Shown one piece after another: positions 25,681-35,770 of a DNA stretch of 64,000 nt. The notes beneath the pieces were generated by a model that worked only from the letters and a program-made list of their open reading frames with translations, made no database searches and had not been told where the DNA came from. Where the stretch lies: assembly GCA_036898135.1 (NCBI GenBank), contig CM072512.1, positions 8,339,484 through 8,403,483 on the forward strand, written 5' to 3'. Positions within the stretch are counted from its first letter, which is position 1. Each line of letters opens with the position of its first letter. Origin of the DNA: Oncomelania hupensis. Lineage: Eukaryota > Mollusca > Gastropoda > Littorinimorpha > Pomatiopsidae. Position numbers and translations under genes: made by a program.

Positions 25681-25689
25681 TTAATACTA

Positions 25690-26790
25690 AAGATCTTATC
25701 CAGTTAGATATACCACATATTGATAATTTACGTAAGGATATAATATCACCAATACCTACACGGGAACTTGAAAAAGCACATTACGATATACATTATTGTA
25801 ATGAAAAAAAAAAAGAGTCAAAATCCGAATCTTATTGCAGTAGAAGTTCGGAATCATTTATGTGAAAAATAGTCAGGAAAATTAAAAGTTTACACTGATG
25901 GATCTGTTTTAGAAACATGAGAAACGGGAGCTGCTTTTGGTATTCCAGATTTGAAAATATCAGAATCACTTTATATAGGAAAAAGTTATTCTATTTTTAC
26001 TGCGGAATTAATTGCTATACTATGGCTTTAAATAAAATGTCTAGTTTACGTCTGAATATATTTAGTATAGTTTTAGACGTAGATTCTTTATCTGTTTTAG
26101 AAGCTCTAAAATATACTATTAACTGTGAACGAAAAGAGATTATTTTTTAGATTAATAAATTTATTCATGGATTGATAATTAGTGGTACTGAAGTGACCTT
26201 CTGCTGGATTCCATCACATTGTGGATTTCTATGTAATGATTCGGCTGATCATGCTGCAAAATTAGGTGCATTAAATATTAATTCCCTATCAGTTAAATTA
26301 AATCTGTCTTCCAAAGAAATTCAAAACAATATTGAAAATGATATTGTAAAGAAACTTCAGTTATATACAAACTATAAAAATCTTCCCAGATCAGTTTCAT
26401 CTACAGCGAACAGAATATTATGAAATTCAATAAAACCCAAATATTGTAAAAATGTAAAGTGCATTTGTGATGAACCTCTAACTCTAAAACATATATTATT
26501 TGATTGTATTCAGATTCATCCTCTTTTGCCCATTGAAGTAAATACTATAACATCAGTTAAAAACATTAGCAATGAATTAAGTGTGGGATTGGCAAAAGCT
26601 TTAATCAATTTTCCAGTCGCTCGTTTTATTTAACTGACATTATTATTGTTATGTTAGAGAGATAGTAATAGTATCTGTGTGTATGTATGTGTTCATGTAT
26701 GTCTGTTTAACTGCGTGAATTTGTATGTATGGTCTTTATCATCCTGATGAAAAAAGACGTTAATAAAACAACCAACCAACCAACTAACAT
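25690..26790 (+). mobile_element. RNase H-bearing LINE relic with (AACC)n tail
   Basis: Shifting plus-strand frames give VYTDGSVLET (RNase H first Asp), SIFTAELIAIL (Glu), DSLSVLEAL (Asp) and WIPSHCGFLCNDSADHAAK (last Asp), then CICDEPLTLKHILFDC, the C-terminal C-x-C/H-x4-C zinc-like motif. Stops at 25918, 26148 and 26421 break it. The 3' end is AAAAGACGTTAATAAAAC followed by four CAAC-type units (about 26773-26790). The RT domain is absent. I- or jockey-type LINEs with RNase H are the likely source. It lies within the putative intron of the gene starting at 26959. Confidence 0.75.
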
Positions 26791-26901
26791 TTAATACAAT
26801 CAAGTTTATACATTCTCATTTATGTATTAATTTCTTTAATTTGTACAAAATTATTTATTTATTTAGTTGGTTTTTTTAAATCAATAATTATAAGTACTTA
26901 C

Positions 26902-26959
26902 CATCAGCCGATGCTAGGAAAGGAGTCAGAAGCAACAGTAGACCAAGGTAGATGTTCAT
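26902..26959 (-). CDS. Putative first coding exon of a secreted protein
   Basis: ATG at 26957-26959 opens MNIYLGLLLLLTPFLASAD, a textbook signal peptide: short polar start, Leu-rich core, and ASA before the likely cleavage site. After 58 nt, in phase 1, the exon meets the strong donor G|GTAAGTAC (GT at 26901-26900). Upstream is a 5' UTR of about 85 nt and a TATA box. The mature protein is not visible; the next exon must lie left of 26900, beyond or between retroelement fragments. The exon is not part of any repeat recognised here, which favours a host gene. No function can be named. Confidence 0.55.
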
Positions 26960-27068
26960 GATGATCAGACGTTTTGTTCCAACCACAAATACAATTGAGT
27001 AGCCCACTGAATGCTTACCATAGGTCGTTCAGATGCACACCGTCTGTTATTAACTGCTAGAACTGACC

Positions 27069-27074
27069 TTTATA
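27069..27074 (-). promoter_or_regulatory. TATA box for the exon at 26902-26959
   Basis: The minus strand reads GATGATATAAAGGTCAG, with TATAAA about 110 nt upstream of the ATG. A start site near 27040-27045 would give the usual spacing of about 30 nt. Retroelements flank this short promoter and exon on both sides. Confidence 0.45.
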
Positions 27075-27248
27075 TCATCATGTCACATATGCCAAAGACC
27101 CGACATTTGTCTCGATTAATTTACATAAGTTAAGAACTGGTTCAGACTGGAACACAATACCGAGTAAGCTTTAAGGTATGACTTGATCTCGGTTGGCGAC
27201 CATTGGTCCTGATCTTTTTTTTTTGCATTACAATACAATACAAGGTTA

Positions 27249-27290
27249 TTGCTTTAGGTCCAGCGGACTCTTCCGAGCCAAATCAGGACC
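27249..27290 (-). promoter_or_regulatory. 3' stem-loop module of the Nimbus-like LINE
   Basis: A 42-bp block identical to 42596-42637. It contains CGGACTCTTCCG (4-bp stem, 4-nt loop), and outer GGTCC/GGACC can pair. In both places it sits just before the terminal short-repeat tail, so it probably serves as the RT's template recognition structure. Confidence 0.6.
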
Positions 27291-27500
27291 AGAGAGACGT
27301 TATCTTAAAATATTAGAAAATGATTCAAGTCTTAAAAAACGAGCCTGATACTCTTAAATACACAAACAAACTTTCACATGACACCTCTTTAAGAGACTTT
27401 TTTAAAACTGATGGATTAAAAATATATTCTCTTTCTTCAATCAAATCACTAAAATTCAGTCCTAATAAAATCCAAACTAAACAAAACATGTCGATACGAT

Positions 27501-30500
27501 TTATATGCGATAAAACAAACCAACATCATGTAAAAATTGAAACAGATGTTGACCATTACAAACTTTAAAAATCTCTTTGAAAGGTATGGAACCAAAATAT
27601 GTTTCCCTTTCTACAATCAAATCAGCACATTCAGACATAAAATGGCGAACGGAAAAAGATTGATCACATGCAAAGCACCATGGTGGTTCTTCTCCTTTTA
27701 AAAGGAAACTGTGGGTGACATAAGTATGCCCAATATGAAGGCGGGATAACACTGTTTCTTCTTTGCGAGTGGATGCAAAGTTAGGCAAAGAAGTGGACAA
27801 ATCGGGAAGAATTTGAAATAATTTGTTGTTGACATGGTTAGACCAGTCAGTCTGCCACAGTCGTTTACAATAAGATCCAGTCATACAACGTAGGTCAGAG
27901 TAGGGCACAAACTGGAAAATCTCTGGAGGGAAATCGAGATGTAGAGCATCTTTAGCCGCTCTGTCTACTGCAATATTGCCGCGGATGCCCATGTGACCAG
28001 GGACCCACATAAAAACTATCTTTTTACCCTCAGAAACAAGTTGTGTATGGAGGTCATGGATCTCTGCCAGAAAAGGGTGTGATATCTTTCTCGTGGAAAG
28101 AGCCTGGAGTGCTGACAATGAATCGGACATGATTAAAAATGAGGTTCTTTTGGATTGATAAACTTGTTTCAGAGCTAAATGAATTGCCTTGAGCTCAGCT
28201 GTATAAACAGAACAAAAATCAGGTAAACGCTGTTGCAAAGGCTGGTCTAAGTGTCTCTCGGAGACAGACGCAGCAGCAACTGAATCTCCTTTCTTTGACC
28301 CGTCTGTAAAAAGTTGTTCATATCCTGGGTATAATGCACACTGTTCTAAATAAAGTTGGTTATATACGGTTTCAGAGGTATTGTTTTTAAGGAAAGCGGA
28401 CAACTGCCAATTAATGTTTGGGGTACATAATTTCCATGGGGGAGCTTCAGTCCGAAGTTCATCGTCGTTGATGGAAGCAACATCAATGCCTGCTTTTTCC
28501 AGATGAGCTTGCATTCTGATGCCAAACGGAGGGATTGTGTTAGGTTTGGATTCAAATTTCTGAACAAAATCTGGGTTGAAAACACAGTCATAAGCAGGGT
28601 TCATAGGATCAGTTTTTAATTTTAAATAGTAATTCATTGACAATTTTGTACGTCTCAGCTCCAGCGGGGGTTCGTTAGCTTCCACGTAAAGGCTTTCACA
28701 AGGGGAAGTGCGAAACGCACCCAAAGCAATGCGTAGTGCCTGATGGGCAACTGGATCTAGCATCTTAAGATAAGATTTTCTAGCAGAACCATAGACAATG
28801 CAACCATAGTCTAACTTGGATCTAATTAAAGAACGATATAACAGCAATAAAGTTTTCTTGTCAGCACCCCAGTCTGTACCACTGATAACCTTGAGCAAAT
28901 TGCAGGCCTGTTGACATTTGGTTTTCAAAATTTTCAGATGAGGAATGAAAGATAGCTTTTGATCAAAAATAACACCCAAAAATTTGACTTGTTTGACCGC
29001 CTTTATTGGAGTTTTATTGAGGAGAATAGTAGGGTCTTGAATAATTCCCCGGTGCTGGGAAAAGTGAATACATTCAGTTTTTGCTTCAGAAAATTTAAAA
29101 CCATTTTGTAAAACCCAGTCTTCAACGGCCTTGACACATAACTGTAGCTGACGTTCTGCAGATGCCAAAGTTTTACCTTTGGCTACCAATGCAAAATCGT
29201 CGACAAATAAAGAATTGTCAATTCCCCGTTTAACGGAACGAACAATGTTATTTATTTTAATATTAAACAGCAAGGGAGACAAGATGCTACCCTGAGGCAC
29301 TCCCATCTCCTGTTCTCTCGTAGCTGACAAAGATCCCCCAACCTTAACCTGAAAAATTCTGTCTGTTAGAAAATTGGATATAAACAGAGGTAAATGTCCC
29401 TTCAAACCCATTTCTTGTAAATCTGAAAGAATGCCATATTTCCATGTGGTATCATAAGCTTTTTCCAAATCAAACATGATGGCAACGACATGTTCACCCT
29501 GGACGAACGCGTTACGGATAAAAGTTTCCAGTCGCACCAGGTGGTCAACAGTACTTCGACCACTTCGAAAGCCACACTGAGTGTTGGATAAGATATTATT
29601 GGTTTCGAGATACCACAGTAAACGAGAATAAACCATTCTTTCCAGTGTCTTGCATAAGCAAGACGTTAAGGCTATTGGTCTATAGTTTGTCGGGTTAGTA
29701 TGGTCTTTGCCAGGTTTAGGGATGGGTACAATAATGGCCTTTCTCCAGGAGGGAGGAAAGGTGCCAGTGATCCAGAGCTGATTGAAGATGTCCAGCAGTT
29801 GAGACCGTGAGTACCTTGTTAAATGTCTGAGAAATTGATAATGTACATCATCCGGTCCAACTGCTGAATCTGCACTTTTGTTAATTGCATCATCAAGTTC
29901 GACTAATGAAAACGGAATGTTGTAATCTTCAGAATTATCGGAGGTAAAATGTAACTGTTGTTTTTCTTTTCGGGTTTTAACTGTTTGAAAAGGGACAGAA
30001 TAATTTTCAGAGGAAGAATTTGCAGCAAAAGAAGAAGCCAAAAGATCAGCTACTAATTTTTTATCTCCGATTACGTCACCCTGCACAGTAAGGCATGGGC
30101 TCACCTGTTTGTTACTTCTATTTTTGAGTTTGCGGACTACTTTCCACACCTTCGACAGTTTCGCTTTTGAATTAAGCGTGGAGCAGAAACCTCTCCACGA
30201 TTCCTTTCTCTTTCGTTTGAAGAGCTGTCGGCATTGCGCTCGCAAACGTTGGTGGTTTTGTTTATTTTCAGTGCTTGGGTGTAAAAACATAGTTCTTAAA
30301 GCTTTTTTACGAGCTTGCTGAAGTTTTCTACATTCATCGTCAAACCAGGGTTTTTTAAGTGTGTGAGGGTTTGACGAAGTTTGCGGAATGGACTCCTTGG
30401 CACTGTTAATAACTATGTCAGTATAAAGCTGTATTGGATCTAAGGCATTTGAAAATTCCTGTTTCTTAGCACGTAGCTGGGCCTCAGACAGGTTAGAAAA

Positions 30501-30869
30501 CAGACTCCAGTTAGCTTGTTTCAGTTTCCACCTGCCATGAGTTTGCTCAAGGTTATCTGAATCATGTTTTAATAAAACCGGGAAATGGTCGCTGCCATGG
30601 AGATCTTCTAAAACTGTCCATTTAAAATCCAAAAGTAAGGAGGGATCACAGATCGATATATCAATGTGGGACAGAGAAGCAGTTCTAGAACAGGAAAAAG
30701 TTGGAGCACCCTCGTTCAAAGTTAGTAGGTTTAACGAGTCTAAAATGTCTTCAATTATTTTACCCTGAGAATCGGCACGATCACTACCCCACAGGGGAGA
30801 GCGTCCATTAAAATCTCCCAACAACAAAAAAGGGGGGAGGTAACTGTTGGACCAAATTCTCAAGTTCAC
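27501..30869 (-). CDS. LINE ORF2: RT, RNase H and zinc-knuckle-like end
   Basis: 1,122 codons, in the frame that continues the endonuclease after a one-base shift. Residues 1-95 are the endonuclease C-terminal half (LLLGDFNGR, and SDH at 93-95). RT spans about 340-640 with YRPIALTS (397), CGFRSGRST (432), MFDLEKAYD (465), GVPQGSILSP (523) and FVDD (555-558). RNase H follows with D856, E892, D916 and D969 in TDGS, TAELKAI, MSDSLSAL and VDRAAKD contexts. A C1065-x2-C1068-x7-H1076-x4-C1081 motif precedes the stop. All catalytic residues are present. The product would nick target DNA, copy its own RNA and degrade the template. Confidence 0.9.
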   Translation of the reverse strand: MNLRIWSNSYLPPFLLLGDFNGRSPLWGSDRADSQGKIIEDILDSLNLLTLNEGAPTFSCSRTASLSHIDISICDPSLLLDFKWTVLEDLHGSDHFPVLLKHDSDNLEQTHGRWKLKQANWSLFSNLSEAQLRAKKQEFSNALDPIQLYTDIVINSAKESIPQTSSNPHTLKKPWFDDECRKLQQARKKALRTMFLHPSTENKQNHQRLRAQCRQLFKRKRKESWRGFCSTLNSKAKLSKVWKVVRKLKNRSNKQVSPCLTVQGDVIGDKKLVADLLASSFAANSSSENYSVPFQTVKTRKEKQQLHFTSDNSEDYNIPFSLVELDDAINKSADSAVGPDDVHYQFLRHLTRYSRSQLLDIFNQLWITGTFPPSWRKAIIVPIPKPGKDHTNPTNYRPIALTSCLCKTLERMVYSRLLWYLETNNILSNTQCGFRSGRSTVDHLVRLETFIRNAFVQGEHVVAIMFDLEKAYDTTWKYGILSDLQEMGLKGHLPLFISNFLTDRIFQVKVGGSLSATREQEMGVPQGSILSPLLFNIKINNIVRSVKRGIDNSLFVDDFALVAKGKTLASAERQLQLCVKAVEDWVLQNGFKFSEAKTECIHFSQHRGIIQDPTILLNKTPIKAVKQVKFLGVIFDQKLSFIPHLKILKTKCQQACNLLKVISGTDWGADKKTLLLLYRSLIRSKLDYGCIVYGSARKSYLKMLDPVAHQALRIALGAFRTSPCESLYVEANEPPLELRRTKLSMNYYLKLKTDPMNPAYDCVFNPDFVQKFESKPNTIPPFGIRMQAHLEKAGIDVASINDDELRTEAPPWKLCTPNINWQLSAFLKNNTSETVYNQLYLEQCALYPGYEQLFTDGSKKGDSVAAASVSERHLDQPLQQRLPDFCSVYTAELKAIHLALKQVYQSKRTSFLIMSDSLSALQALSTRKISHPFLAEIHDLHTQLVSEGKKIVFMWVPGHMGIRGNIAVDRAAKDALHLDFPPEIFQFVPYSDLRCMTGSYCKRLWQTDWSNHVNNKLFQILPDLSTSLPNFASTRKEETVLSRLHIGHTYVTHSFLLKGEEPPWCFACDQSFSVRHFMSECADLIVERETYFGSIPFKEIFKVCNGQHLFQFLHDVGLFYRI

Positions 30870-31233
30870 TTTTAGTTACATTTATTGATGGTGTCAAATA
30901 TAGAGAACAAACTGTGAGGGATTTAAAAAGAGATACTCTAGCTGCAACTGCTGGTAAACTTGTATTAAGTAAAATTGGATTAAATGGGACATTTCTATGA
31001 ATAAAGAGTGAAACGCCTCTAGAGGATAAACAATCTAGAGAGGAATAACCAGTAATATCTATAGGATGTTTTTCTGACAGGAGAGTTTCCTGAAGGGCCA
31101 ATACTTCAGGTCGATGCTCTGTCAGCAGACAGCAGAGCTCCTCATAATTTGCCCTTATCCCTCGGATGTTCCATTGTAAAATGGACATAAAAATTAAGTA
31201 AAAGAATGCTAAAATTTTCATCTCCGAGAGCAC
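30808..31233 (-). pseudogene. LINE ORF2 N-terminus (endonuclease), one base out of frame
   Basis: 141 codons. After a hydrophobic start, ILQWNIRGIRANYEEL opens the apurinic-type endonuclease, with VLALQETLL (catalytic Glu) and YSSLDCLSSRGVSLFIH. It ends in LPPPFFVVGRF where the other frame reads LPPFLLLGDFNG. The shift lies in a run of six C then six T (minus strand, about 30828-30839), so one base has been gained or lost, or miscounted in sequencing. Joined, ORF2 would be about 1,240 residues. The functional start is probably MSILQWN or just upstream. Confidence 0.8.
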
Positions 31234-31235
31234 AA

Positions 31236-31770
31236 TTATGTCTCTGTATCTTTTGGACCCTCGTCCATCTCTTCATGTTCCATCAACCCCCCGAAACGGT
31301 TCTCCGTTTCGAGAGGCTGCTGGGGCCTGGAAGAAAGGGGTCCGGGCCTTTGATTCTTTGTCAAAGACCCGGAACCCGAGCTGCCAGCGGACTTCCTCCC
31401 CCTCTCCCCAGCACCAGATTTTATATCTTCCCTCTCCCCTTCACCCCTGCCAATCTTTCCCTCTCCTCCTCTGACGTTCTTCTGCTGGGTAACTAGGATT
31501 TTAGTCGCCCCAGCAACTACCCGGTCGCTAAAACCGGTCGTTGCTGGTGCGGTGGCATGAGGCCTAGCCTCCTTCGTGGCAGAAGTGACGGCTATTGGCG
31601 CGGCCGTCTGCGCGCTTGGAGTGACGGATTTTGACGTGCCCGTCGGCACGTTCTCCAGTGGATTCGGTGGGGCTGGAGAAACCCCCTTCTCCATACTTGT
31701 CTGGAAATACTTTCATATAGTTGGGGGATCAGAACTATCTGTCTCTCCGTCGATTGGTCCGGTGGACGCC
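31236..31770 (-). pseudogene. LINE ORF1 remnant, truncated
   Basis: From ATG at about 31770 the frame reads MASTGPIDGETDSSDPPTI, then TGA, then KYFQTSMEKG and 152 further codons to a stop at 31236, three bases before the ORF2 frame opens. The protein is Ser/Pro/Gly/Lys-rich, ends with LETENRFGGLMEHEEMDEG (an NRF-x-L ending is usual for LINE ORF1), and has no CCHC knuckles or RRM. About 178 codons is much shorter than the usual 350 or more, so an internal deletion of the nucleic-acid-binding core is likely. Confidence 0.6.
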
Positions 31771-31799
31771 ATATCTCAAAACCCACTGAGCGGATTTTG

Positions 31800-32760
31800 A
31801 CCAAACTTCTTAGGAACGTTTTCTAGCTCAGTGGCTACTACATTCCATATTCTACTGCAATTGTCAAGGTCACTGGAGACATTTGATTGCTAAAAACGTT
31901 TGGCTACATACCTTAGGTACTTAAACTAATGGGCCATTTTTCAGTAGAAATCGGGTTGTCGGTCCGTGGCTCCCAATTTTATCTTTGTTAAAAATATACA
32001 TTAACGTAAACGAAATTTATCATTTTTACTTTGCCAATACTGTACCCTACTGCTAAGCATGTTGGAGCATTTGAATGTACTTTCTCAAAGGTCGAGATCA
32101 TTATGCTTCACCATATTCAAAACACCGTAACATGCGCGAGATGAGCTCTAAACAGTCTTTAAAAAATTAATTTCCATCAAAATGTCTGTCCGTTTGTTTG
32201 TCTTGTGCAAAACTTCAATCTGGTGAAATACTCGCAACCTATTTTCTCTGTAATTATTCCCAACCTATTTTATCTGTCACAAGTACAACCAAACTTGGTA
32301 GGATTGTATATAGCCACGAGAGCTTGAATATTATGAGTGAATGAATGACCTCACTTAAAGATTAAGGAATGGTAGTATACAGTGACCGTGTTTCATCAAA
32401 TGTCACAGTTTTTCCAAGTCATTGATAGTGGATGGTTGTTTTGAGGCATGACATATATCAATGAGACACATCAGCCTCGCAAGTTCGGTCCACCTCACTC
32501 CAGTGTCAAGGTCACTGGAGCTGTATGTGAGAAATACAAAATCCAAACTTCTTGTTTTTAGACATTATAGATAATCTTTTACGTATGTATCATAAATACA
32601 ATGACTCACAGACTATTTTTCTCATTTTCACGGTGGTGTCAGTTGGTGACAGGTTGTATCCCTCTCGGTGAACTGCTGACCATCACGGGTTACACACTTG
32701 ATTAGTTCAGGTCAGTCTTTTAATTTTACATCTTTTCACACGTGGTGATATTTGAACACA
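31800..32760. repeat. Mollusc-type interspersed repeats, non-coding
   Basis: About 32130-32540 is a diverged relative of about 61960-62345 (shared order: TGTCTGTCCG, CTATTTTATCTGTCAC, CTCACTCCAGTGTCAAGGTCAC). About 32590-32720 resembles 41790-41880 and 58040-58140 (GGTGACAGGTTGTATCCCTCTC, GAACTGCTGAC). No coding potential. Source elements are not identified. Confidence 0.5.
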
Positions 32761-32774
32761 CACAATCGCGTGCG

Positions 32775-32804
32775 CGCACACACGCACACACACACACACA
32801 CACC
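32775..32804. repeat. (CA)n microsatellite
   Basis: Short CA tract with GCGC interruptions at its start. Confidence 0.9.
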
Positions 32805-32855
32805 AACAATAATGCAAAACAAGTGCTGAACCCTAACAGGTGCATAGTTCCCTCA

Positions 32856-33050
32856 CGTGCGCATGCATTTTGACAACTTTTTCAATTTATGTAGCCAAAA
32901 TGATTTACGTATGCAGCTGTGTGGGGTGGGAGATTATTTGGGTGGGATTGGGTGAGGGTGGGGCAAAAATGTCTGTCCACCCCACACAACTGCATACATA
33001 AATAATTTTGGCTACATACATTGAATAAGTTGTCAAAATGCATGCGCACG
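32856..33050. repeat. 195-bp snapback: 74-bp arms, 47-bp loop
   Basis: 32856-32929 and 32977-33050 are inverted copies differing at only 5 of 74 positions, with no gaps. The loop 32930-32976 is G-rich. The arm starts CGTGCGCATGCATTTTGACA and ends TGTGTGGGGTGG. A third partial direct copy (AATAATGTTTGGCTGCATAA) follows at 33058. It could be a hairpin MITE, a recent inverted duplication, or a transcribed long hairpin. No TSD is evident. Confidence 0.9.
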
Positions 33051-33646
33051 TATACATAAATAATGTTTGGCTGCATAAATGTTCACTACCTGGGCAAACA
33101 CACAAAAATTCCAGAACTACAGGTGAATTTCTTTGATAAATAGTGATCGCTTGCCTAAAGAAAAATGAAATTAAAGAAATGTCTGAGGGGACAGTTATGA
33201 AATGAGGGTTACCAAACTTATTTTTCACTGAAAACTCATCACCTTCCACATAAACACCAAGTTTTACAATAATCCGATCAGTAGTTTGGGAGAAAACCTA
33301 CGATCAAATTGCATTGTGTGTGAGGGCTGAAAGAAGGGGATCACTGATTTAGGAACCACAATCCATTTCATCGAACACATATAGCATAAGAAGGAGTATC
33401 CCATCTCTCCTTATACAATCTTTGGTGTTTTTTGTTTGTTTGGTTTTGTTTTTTTAGGGGGAGGGGGGGTTGGGTAAAATGTATGCTCCCCAACACCGAA
33501 GCGTATTGGGGACAAAGCGATATCTTTTGGTTCAATTGCATCGCCTTACACTTCTGCTTTGAGGTTAAAACATGGCAACAGTTTAATGTGAGTTGCGAGG
33601 TCATAACCAGGGCAAGGACCAATAAGATAAAAACCTGGACAGCGAC
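33051..33646. other. No gene seen
   Basis: AT-rich sequence with a T/G-rich run at 33430-33475. Frames of 84-114 codons on either strand have no domain or splice context. Confidence 0.35.
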
Positions 33647-34539
33647 CTATGACGGACTACTAGCGCCAAAATCTATTAATTACAAACATCATGATATAAT
33701 TACAAACATCATGGGATATTTACAATTATCAAGGGATAATTACAGTTATCATTGAAAAATTAAAAACATCGCGCGCGATCCTGTGTAATTTTTAGTTTTG
33801 GCTCTAGCAATCCGCCTGGAAATGCGTCAAAACCTAAAATTGTAATTATCACATAATAATTGCAGTTTTCACTTGATCATTACAATTTTTACGTGATCAT
33901 GCTTAATTCTGGCTAAGGCTGCTTACTCGCGCCAAAACTTGTATTTACAGGTATCAATGATAATAGTAATAATCACTTGTTGTGTGTAGTTCACATACAC
34001 GACGGCCCACTAGCGCCAAAACCTGATAATTCACATATTTATAACTAGTGGTTTTTGTACCCTGGCAAGCCAGGGTACACATGATGCTGTTTAAAATGTA
34101 GACAGAGAGAACTTTTGTCTGCGAGTTTCATTTGGGCGATGATACCTCCCCATATCCCCCTTGATACCTCACCATACCACCCCCCCCCTGATATCTCCCC
34201 GCCCCCCCCATGATGCCTCATCATACCCCCTTGATACCTCCCCGAACCCACTTGATACCTCCCCATACCCCCTTGATACCTTCCATACCCCCTTGGTTCC
34301 TAACTGTGCCCTCCTTGATACTTCCCCGTTGATCGTTTCGCAGGTATGGATGAAAGGAATCGACTTCTTCTTCTTTATTAAATTTGTGTCCCAGGACACC
34401 TTGAGCGTATAGGGGACTATGGAATCGACCATCACCATACCCCTTTATATATACCCGTATCCCCGTTATGCCTACCCATGCCCCTTTAAATCTACCCGTA
34501 GCCCCCTTTTACCTACATGTACCACCCCATCCCGATCCT

Positions 34540-34540
<1 letters not shown>

Positions 34541-34610
<70 letters not shown>

Positions 34611-34730
34611 TTGAATATAGAATAATACAAATAGAAATTTAAAAAAAAACACCAAGGTTTTAAAATAAAATTTGATATAAGATATTATAATTGTTATAAT
34701 AATAATAATAATTATTATTATTAGTTTACA

Positions 34731-34801
<71 letters not shown>

Positions 34802-34875
34802 ATATAGAATATAGAATAATACACATAGAAATAATAAAAAAACCACCAAGGTTTTAAAAGAAAATTTGATATTAG

Positions 34876-34914
<39 letters not shown>

Positions 34915-34936
34915 TAATAATAATAATAATAAATTA
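34541..34936. repeat. (AAT)n cluster with duplicated 80-bp spacer
   Basis: Three AAT tracts (34541-34609, 34730-34798, 34879-34932). The spacer GAATATAGAATAATACA...ACCAAGGTTTTAAAA occurs at about 34614-34680 and again at about 34799-34870, showing local duplication. Confidence 0.9.
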
Positions 34937-35002
34937 AAGGTAAAAAGCCTAAATTAAAAAGAAAAATATCCATATTGTAGTGTAAAAAAAAAAAAAAAAA
35001 AA

Positions 35003-35083
35003 GAGGGACTGCGTGAGACTTGAACTTGGGTCGCTCTGGACTGTAGGCGATTGTTTAACGCAGTAGGCTACCAAGGCTTCCTA
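35003..35083 (-). repeat. tRNA-like sequence, probably a SINE head
   Basis: The minus strand reads TGGTAGCCTACTGCG (A-box-like) and, 40 nt on, AGTTCAAGTCTC (B-box-like), with an acceptor-like GACTGCG end. The anticodon arm does not fold well, so it is not called a tRNA gene. Left of it is an A-run (34984-35002). Confidence 0.4.
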
Positions 35084-35369
35084 GAAAGATCATCAATTTT
35101 TTGGTCTATATGGGAAAACATGCTGAAACCTCAATTTGATTTTTAATGGAAGCGCGCGGAATGAGGCTATTGCAGTTTGTGGACATTTTATTTATTTATT
35201 TATCTCAGAAACGGTTAAACGTTCGGTAAGGAAATGTCGGCAATAACGATTTCACTGGTTTTAAGCACACAGCAGGCCGATCCGTAGCCCCCAGCACCTG
35301 CCCAGATCAGCGTCCATACCGGACAAACTTTAGAGTAGAGGCGAAGAAGGACTTCCGGCTAAGCAATTT

Positions 35370-35683
35370 ATATATATAGATTGACATATTTATACTGTTT
35401 TTTCCCTTGGGCCTAACCGGGCATATAAATAGCTGTGAATAGGTTTTTGCTATTCTATTAATTCTGTAGTTTCTGTTATTTGTGTACATAGTTGTAAATA
35501 GTCTATTTCTGTCTTTTTTGTAATTGTGTACATAGTTGTAAATAGTTCGTACCCTTATTGTTCTGTCTTTTGGTGTATTGTAGCAAAAGCGACGTTTTAT
35601 CGTGTGCATGTATTTATATGTAATGACTATGTAAAGCGTGGTGAGTCTGGTCATAGGCTGGAGTACCCGCTATATAAAAATCC

Positions 35684-35768
<85 letters not shown>
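35370..35768 (+). mobile_element. CR1/L2-like LINE 3' UTR with (ATT)n tail, copy 1
   Basis: CCTTGGGCCTAACCGGGCAT through two GTACATAGTTGTAAATAG units to GAGTACCCGCTATATAAAAA then TCCG and (ATT)n. It matches 60490-60870 over nearly its full length with a few indels. No coding part is retained here. Confidence 0.8.

Positions 35769-35770
<2 letters not shown>

Larger units (their letters stand above)
27214..31795 (-). mobile_element. Nimbus/I-like LINE with RNase H, nearly intact
   Basis: Minus-strand order: short ORF1 remnant (31236-31770), endonuclease (30808-31233), then RT, RNase H and a CCHC-like C-terminus (27501-30869), a 3' UTR, a stem-loop module at 27249-27290, and a TATTG/poly-A tail at about 27214-27245. 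The presence of both apurinic endonuclease and RNase H places it in the I group; Nimbus elements are the mollusc members known to me. Only one frameshift (30850 region) and one ORF1 stop damage it, so it is fairly young. No TSD was recognised. Confidence 0.85.

Noticed and set aside
30820..30845. Programmed frameshift between endonuclease and RT
   Set aside because: Such frameshifting inside a LINE ORF2 is not established; a homopolymer indel or sequencing error is simpler.
34045..34438. Gly/Tyr/Arg-rich and Pro/Thr/Ser-rich frames
   Set aside because: They come from an imprecise CCCCTTGATACCTCC-type tandem repeat; no coding support.
35003..35083. Functional tRNA gene on the minus strand
   Set aside because: Weak A box and no stable anticodon arm; beside a poly-A run, so probably a SINE.
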